The position numbers and the translations under genes were made by a program. A stretch of 64,000 bases of DNA from Pseudopithomyces maydicus (taxonomy: Eukaryota > Ascomycota > Dothideomycetes > Pleosporales > Didymosphaeriaceae): contig JANTUC010000018.1 of NCBI GenBank assembly GCA_026873275.1, forward strand, positions 1 through 64,000. Reading direction: 5' to 3'. Under the pieces are notes generated by a model. It was not told where the DNA came from, made no database searches, and saw only the letters and a program-made list of their open reading frames with translations. Position 1 is the stretch's first letter. Every line of letters begins with the position of its first letter. Shown one piece after another: positions 57,426 through 64,000 of this stretch.

Positions 57426-59980
57426 TAAGGTGAGCGTAAGTATGGGGGATAGGTAAACAAGGGCGATCGATATTCCAACTCATTAAGTCGGCTATTCATG
57501 TGGAGTCTATTTTATCTCATTCTGGTCATTTTCATGGTTGCGGTTTGTCTTAACGCTTGGGCGAACTCTTTATATCCATATTCTTTAGTCATAGCATCTA
57601 CGATTTATCTCACAGCTCCGAGAAGGAAGAGAAACACTAGAATTGTTGTTCACTCAATCTCTATTCGATCATTGCAATATTTTCATGGTGAACCTATCTA
57701 CTACAATAATCTTCTGGAGTACAGGGGAGGACAATGTTCACGTGATGGCCCAAGAGAGTCGATAAGAAATCCAAAAAACACATACTTGTCACTAAACGTC
57801 TTCGGCGCCAAAGAGGCATCTATTAGCTGTTGGGAGCGTCTACTAGCCGGCCACATGGACTTCCCAACCCTACGGTCGCTATTCTATGAAGCGTTTTTGG
57901 CTCCTAAAACAGGCCTAGGATCTTGCGATATCTAAGATGAATGAAAATCCTATCAAGCGCAATCACTGTTGATGCAATAAAGTTGCGATGCTGATCAATG
58001 ACTGAAAAAATCACTAGCACAACCATAGAGGCAGCAGAACAGACTGCAACGATTCCTCCAGACGGTGGCGAGCCTGAAAATTTGGTTGTCCATATGATTG
58101 CAGAGCATCCAGACCTCCAACGTACGTGGTGATCTGCGTTTCAAGCGCTTATATACAGCAAAGTTGATTTGATGGGATTGTGTAGCTGAAGACGCCCACC
58201 TGCACGGTTGCAGCTGAGTTGACCTGGGGCGCAGGCACTAGTGTCGTGGCGTGCTGAGGATTGATCGATTGCGCCTCCTCGTTCACATGCGGAATCCTAA
58301 ATCTCAAGGGTGAGGATGAGGGCGCGTTGCCTCGCGCGTGGCTGACTTCTCCAGGTTACCCCAGGGACTTGGCAGATACTTAGCACAGCACCAAAGATGT
58401 ATTATCGAAATACTCCCACGGGGTTTGAATCCGTAAGGCTATTGCGCTAGCAACACACACGGGCTCGCAGTTCTTGAAAGCCGGCATGGGGCTTTGAGCG
58501 GATGGAAAGATACACTTTGGTGTAAGTACAGAGTAGAAATTGTATCACTCTTGTGCCTGTTTTCCACTTTATCCTCCAATTCTCTGCTGTTTTCCTTTTC
58601 CTCTACCTTAAATATGGACACCGCAATATACAATATGTGTATCCTATGAGATTCTCATCAAATCTGGTACACCAAGCCCTTAGATTGACATCACGTGCTC
58701 GAGATTCGGACCGTGAGCGGACCTCAAAGTAATGAGCACATGAAGATTGATTTGATTCCGAGTGGCAGTAATTTTCGAAGGGGAAATCTCGGAGGGCGTT
58801 CGCGTGCGCGGTGAAAAGGCCCAAAAGCGGGCGATGATCTAGTGGCGCAAGCCGTAGCGGACAGTCGCACTGGACAGTGAAAAAGCCTCGCGCAGGGAGA
58901 CGCACATGATATGCAGTGACTTCGTCTGCGAGGCCGGATCCATCGCGGCAGGTATCTACATGTGGCGGGTCTTGTATCCGAATTTTTTCGCACAGGATTG
59001 CCCCAATGGACTAGAGTTGGTGAACTCGCACATGATTGGCGGTGCGGGTAACGCCTTCGGCAGCTGAGCATGAGCCGTGTCTGGCTCGTTCAACCCCAGC
59101 AGATAGGAACAAATGTCGCAGCGTTGCGCAGGGGTCGTTGCTGGTTGTAGGGTGATGGTGCCGATCGTGCTCCAAGCCGAGGCCCAGAACTTGATCTCTG
59201 TGGCTAAGACGCGAGCCGTGAAACGCGACGACGCAGGCCCAGATCTGAGCCGTCCTGCTTTGCCATCCGTCAAAACGGTCCCTTGGCCTAGAAAACAGTG
59301 GTGATGTGTATTGGCTCAGACGAAAAAAGCAGTGTCGCCTAAGTCTATAATTGCTCTAGTATTCCCAGGTTGTATCCAAGGGCAGATCGAGCGAACGGTT
59401 CCAAGCTCATTAGTTGCTTGGCAAGTCGTCTTAAGTAGACCTCGGGAACGAAGAGCGGGGAACGCTACAGAACTGGATGTACCAGCTGATCTTACTAAGT
59501 TGTATCTAGCGACTTTGATCTCGGAGCGGGGTACCAACGTCCCTGGTGAATCGACATCCGTTTACGCCACGACTCCTTTCGCGTACCACTAACGGCTGGA
59601 CATGCCTAAGATATGCTAGAAACACTCATGTCGCTCGTGGGCGTGTCGAGTTCAGGATTGAAACCGCATTTGCAACTTCCTTTTGAGCATTTCACTGCAC
59701 GTTTTAGAAATCGGTACTCCCTCAAGGTCTCTATTGTCTCCCTATATTTTTCGGCAAACGGGTATTTTGTATTAAGTAAGTAGCAGAATCGCATCAAAAG
59801 TGCTGTCTGCATGGGAATTGGGGAAGTTCGGATATGTAGTGGTAGTTAGAGGGGACATTCGTTGACTGAAAGCGATTCACAACGTTAGTTTCCTGGCAAT
59901 ATCCCATGAGGACAGCACGGATACTATTTTCAATCTTGCGCATTACAATCAACGATATTACACTCAACGAGATCTTCTCG

Positions 59981-60002
59981 CTGCTGCTGCTGCTGCTGCT
60001 GC
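59981..60002. repeat. (CTG)n trinucleotide repeat
   Basis: Seven CTG units followed by CTA. It is not inside a credible coding frame. Confidence 0.9.
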
Positions 60003-61401
60003 TACTTGTTCAATTCGTGGACTACTTGAGCTCATAACAATCATTTTGTTAACCCTATGCTGGCTTTTTCCATGATTGAGAAATATGAATTATTACCTTA
60101 ATTGTGTAACCTACAATGGTTGTCAATGATGGGTTTCCTCAATTGATTGCGCGGAACGTTGTCCGGTTAGAGGTTTCTCAATAAACTTATGGCCTTGGAG
60201 TGGTCGTAATATAGGTTTCCGAGGTTGTATTGCAGGACATAGCGTTCAGGATAAGGCTTCTTTCATCATTAATAATTATATCTTCTGTCATGAGTGGTGC
60301 AAGACTTTAGATACAAACCTTCTTCTAATGCTCGACATGCAGAGAGTTCTTGACTGTTCCACGTGAGAGAAGATCAGCATCGCGCCACTCGAAGTGCAGA
60401 GATTCTTATAGCAAAATTATTGTCTCATGCAATGCTTTCACAATAGATATCTAATTTCGTTAAGCTAATCAGTTACCTACAAAATCTGTATTTTTCCCTG
60501 TTCTGATTTTATGAACTTATTGCAAATCTGAAATATTCGGTCATGTACTTTCTGAGAGTCGATCAGCATTTACTCATTAACTAAAGTTCTAGGTAAGCAT
60601 ATTGAAAGAATCGACGAAGATTTGCCCAAAGTGAAGGGAAAGGTGAAATACGCACAATAGGAGCACTCTCAATAGCTGCGTCGTGAACATTCTTTAGAAA
60701 AGTACTCAACAGGGCTACCTTGGGTAGTTTTAGATCTGATTTGCGCTGTTTTAGACTGGTAGCAAGAACTTCTGGCCCTGAAATTGATCCCCAGAACCAG
60801 CCACAGCTCCTAACAATGGTCAGTCTTGAAGCTTCTCTCAGCAAAAAGTGATCGATCTTATATAGAACAAATGGCAAGTATCTGGTATCCTATCATCTGC
60901 CTTAAAATTCGCGATCTCTAATTCCTGATCCTGCCTAGCCGCTTGCCTGTGGATGTACCTAGTAAGTATATTGTAGAATTGGCAATATTCAAATCAAGGT
61001 TCGAGGAGGTGATGGAGTCGTCAATGAAATGTTTTCCAAGCCATATGAAGAATCATGCACACCAAAAGGCATAACAAGACCTGAGGAGGAAACAGTCGGT
61101 CACTGTCACGTTAAAGATGGTGAGACGGGAGGATATTGCGACTTTTTCTAGTAAATAGCCATAAGAGACTTAGCAGAATCATCCTGAAAGCTATGCCACA
61201 AAATTATCACTAAGGTTGTTCGCCAAGAATATCACTCGTACAGAAAATAAATGAAACAAAGTTTGAATTGACAGCTGTGTCATGGGGAGTATCATACTTC
61301 TAGAAACACAGCCATGATTGGCCCTCAGAGATACTATTTGTGTCGTCTACTTCTTAATCGTTTCTTTTACACATATGGATAGCAGTGAACCACAAGAACC
61401 G

Positions 61402-61502
61402 AGCGGGATCCGGGGTTCCCCAACCCCGGGCCTTGTGATTATCACGTGATAGTTATTCACGTGATGAGATGAAGCCCGCGGGCCCAGGCCCTGGGCCTGG
61501 AC
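61402..61502. repeat. GC-rich palindromic island with CACGTGAT boxes
   Basis: In an AT-rich setting, about 100 bp contains the hairpin GGGGTTCCCCAACCCC, two TCACGTGAT palindromes 10 bp apart, and a GGCCCAGGCCCTGGGCC palindrome. The structure suggests a miniature mobile element or its end, but no matching second copy is present in the window. Confidence 0.4.
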
Positions 61503-62731
61503 AGGTGACAGCGGAGATACTAGCATAAAAACGTGTTTTTTCTTATAGAGATCTACATAGCAAATGATAATATTCCACCGCTTTATAGTTGTTAAGTTCA
61601 AGGGTGCAGCTTTTAAACGAGGTATATCCTAGCAAAGCGCCAAGTAATGCCAATATATACTGTGAGCGCAATTTAAAATTTCATTGGTGCCATTGACTAC
61701 GTAACCCCTACTCTTTTCGATTCTGTAGTGGTTTTGGCACTCTGTAGAGTCTGCTAATTGCAGTGTTTCACAGATGATTGGAAGTCTATAGCCGCGCTGC
61801 ACCGAATTTATATTCATCAATCGCTTTACAGCTTTGTATCATGAGCACGGTGGTGCTTATAATTTTATAAGTTTTACCTATTTATCTGGCATACCTTTAT
61901 ACCACTACCTAAGAAGTTGCATAAGAAGAGACAGGTAAATTGCAGCTCAAGACGCTTAATCAACCAGGTACGTTACAACAACTTACTACTGACATTGCGA
62001 GGCTTCTGAACATGTATAGCCACCAGCTAGTCATAGGCGGCTCAACAAAACACTTGGCTGTCGATAATCTGATTCGGTTTTTGTTTACACGTCTGCGAAT
62101 GCTTCGCTCCGCAGGGGCAGTCAGTCTTGAAGAACGATACTCTTCGTCTCTATTCTCTCAAACCATGGAAATGAGCTGTAAAGAGTTCGCGTAGTTCGTG
62201 TCCAATACATGTTCCTAACCCAGTTTCACTCCATGTTGGGCTTTACTGGTCGCTGTGAATCAATTCAAATCAGCTCTTTGTTGTACCTACCATGTATTTG
62301 CATAAACCTACTGCAGGTCGGGGACTGAACACCAGACTCCATTGTACGGTCTACTACTAAAGGTCTACCAATACCCGTCTCACCAAACGATGTCTGAAAG
62401 GCCGCATTTTCGATCTGTAAAACTGCGATTGCGCGCATTCATTCACTTGGCCACCTATCTAATACCCGCCTCAGTATCAATGCGCGAGCCAAAATTGAAG
62501 ATATAATGGATAATGTTTTCACGATAATGTTGATGTAACTAGAAGGTCCTTCCGATCTTCGGGGCTACTCCGGAAATCAAACCGGAAAGCTTTCCTGCAA
62601 TTGGTTAGCGTCAATCTCTCTTCGGTCATACTACTGAAGATCCCTCTTGGGATGTTGTGATGAATAAAACCTGCTGAACATCTGCTTCTAAGGGGGCGGT
62701 ACGCTTTCCTTCGATTGTTCAGCACTTCAAG

Positions 62732-63822
62732 ATGTTACCCAGAGCATTTCCCACAGCAACAGCCCTGTTCTTCGGCACTTGCAGCATACTGGGTGCCGCC
62801 GCTTACCCGAATTATGAATACCCCAATGCAGCCGCGCAACTCCAGCACTGGCCCCCAGAAGCTGCGAAAGCGCTTGGGAAAATGATTGAAAAAACGCCAA
62901 CCAAAGCAACTATGCCGTTTTTGATATGGACAACACTTCTTATCGTTTTGATCTCGAGGAGTCTCTACTCCCATTCCTAGAGAATCGCGGGATTCTGACT
63001 CGCAAAAATTTGGATCCAAGCCTGAAGTTGATCGATTTCAAAGACACTGCAAATTTCACCGAGACGCTATACAGCTACTACCTCCGATTGTGCGAGGTGG
63101 ATGATTTCGTGTGCTATCCGTGGGCTGCGCAAGTGTGGTCTGGCTTCTCTCTGCGTGAGCTGAAAGGCTACGTCGACGAGCTGATGGCACTCAATCGCAC
63201 AATCCCAGTCAAGTACTGGGACGGTGATGAGGTCGCTGAAGACAGCGTCAGCCCACCCAAAGTGTTCCGAGGCCAGACCGAATTGTACAACGCATTGATG
63301 AGCCATGGCATCGACGTTTACGTCATCAGCGCTGCGCATGAAGAGTTAGTCCGCTTTGTTGCGAGTGATCCAAAATATGGGTACAATGTGCCCCCGGAAA
63401 ATGTAATCGGGGTCACCACGATGCTCAAGAACACAACTTCTGGCAGTCTCACCAATGCGCGAAAACAGATTACAGCAGGCGCTTACAATGCCTCGGCGAA
63501 CATGGATTTAGTCGTCGGGCCATACCTATGGACGCCAGCAACCTGGTTTGCGGGGAAGTGGGCAGCAATCTTAACCTATATCGATCCCTGGAAGAGGCCT
63601 ATTCTGGCAGCGGGAGATACACCAGGCAGTGATACGTACATGCATTTCCAAGGCGTCGATGTCAACAAGGGTGGTATCCATCTGTGGATCAATCGCAAGG
63701 AAAAGTCATATGAAGAGTTGCAGCAACTGATAGTAGAGAATGCTGAGGGCCAGAAAGAAAATGGTTTCCAAGTCACAGCAGATAAGAACTGGGTTGTTGT
63801 GAAGCCGGAAGAGATTCTCTAA
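62732..63822 (+). CDS. Secreted HAD phosphatase, frame broken by 1 nt
   Basis: A signal peptide (LFFGTCSILGAAA) at residues 1-24 starts one frame. From YAVFDMDNTSYRF onward the protein continues in another. The A6 run at 62889-62894 would need one more A to join them, giving about 363 aa. HAD motif I is DMDNT (both catalytic Asp), motif II lies in VYVISAA, and motif IV is AAGDTPGSDTYM. LEESLLPFLENRGIL and the secreted form resemble phosphorylcholine-phosphatase-like enzymes of fungi and bacteria. No intron with GT-AG ends spans the break. The intact remainder argues for a miscalled homopolymer or a very recent mutation. It likely releases phosphate from small organic phosphates outside the cell. 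Confidence 0.8.
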
Positions 63823-64000
63823 TTTCACAGTCCCTAAGGATATGTGAAAGCGTGTGAATACTATCTTTTTGTACCATTTCACTGTACATAACTAGATGGA
63901 TGTTTGAATGGTTAGAAAGACACGCTACAATCACAAAAATCATAAATCTTCTGTGGTATATCCCTTATTTTCAGATCAATCAGATTATGCCACAATCGTA

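Larger units (their letters stand above)
57426..62731. other. Gene-poor interval
   Basis: 5.3 kb without a supported gene. A 145-codon ORF at 57498-57935 begins with a hydrophobic stretch but has no family resemblance. Other ORFs are shorter and overlap on both strands. Distinctive content is a CTG array and a GC-rich palindromic island, listed separately. It may contain decayed or non-coding sequence. Confidence 0.45.

Noticed and set aside
57498..57935. 145-codon ORF with a hydrophobic N-terminus
   Set aside because: Codon use and composition are unlike the neighbouring genes and the remainder is featureless; it may be chance in AT-rich DNA.
58415..58445. GGTTTGAATCC, similar to a pol III B box
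   Set aside because: No matching A box, acceptor stem or cloverleaf could be formed around it, so no tRNA or SINE is called.
59311..59592. 93-codon plus-strand ORF hinting at an enzyme fragment
   Set aside because: No recognisable motif could be named; a minus-strand ORF overlaps it almost completely.

Overview
This is a chromosome end of a filamentous ascomycete (Pezizomycotina, plausibly Dothideomycetes). The evidence is an exact CCCTAA telomere array at base 1, genes with several GT-AG introns of 44-64 bp, fungal-only families (Zn2Cys6 regulator, highly reducing polyketide synthase, PTH11/rhodopsin-type receptor, SUR7, DUF7029/7223-like secreted protein), and decayed DNA with C-to-T changes and in-frame TAA/TAG stops typical of repeat-induced point mutation (RIP). 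I see no rRNA, tRNA or CRISPR array.

Layout. 1-92 is the telomere and 93-1925 is an AT-rich, RIP-like relic. 2.7-5.9 kb is a graveyard: a broken cytochrome P450, a broken short-chain dehydrogenase cut by a 113-bp dispersed repeat, and a P-loop fragment. 8.2-15.9 kb carries a small secreted cysteine-rich protein, a two-exon protein with a possible MACPF-like core, a Zn2Cys6 regulator, and a divergent secreted alpha/beta hydrolase. 16.9-21.0 kb is bounded by inverted copies of the 113-bp repeat and holds one BTB/T1 gene and many microsatellites. 21.6-22.7 kb encodes a bZIP-basic-region plus ankyrin (bANK, ToxE-like architecture) regulator.

24.2-49.7 kb is a secondary-metabolite gene cluster: a highly reducing PKS (KS-AT-DH-degenerate MT-ER-KR-ACP, 2405 aa, seven exons), three P450s, a ketoreductase-type SDR, a bicovalent-FAD BBE-like oxidase, an MFS exporter, and two alpha/beta hydrolases, one of the polyketide transferase (Af380-like) type. 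The PKS has no thioesterase, so one of the hydrolases probably releases or transfers the chain. The P450s, SDR and flavin oxidase would then tailor it and the MFS pump export it. An 11-base motif, CAGGGGTGTCA, occurs exactly four times in the window, all in intergenic DNA between 26.4 and 36.0 kb, and near-matches lie before the PKS and the third P450. It is a candidate pathway-wide regulatory site. I do not recognise this gene combination as a known pathway.

50.0-57.4 kb holds a seven-helix receptor-like gene, a SUR7/PalI-family gene and a large secreted protein. 57.4-62.7 kb is gene-poor. The window closes with a secreted HAD phosphatase. Several otherwise intact genes are broken by exactly one missing base inside a homopolymer run, which looks more like consensus error than independent decay. 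All exon boundaries were inferred by eye from reading frame and splice sites.
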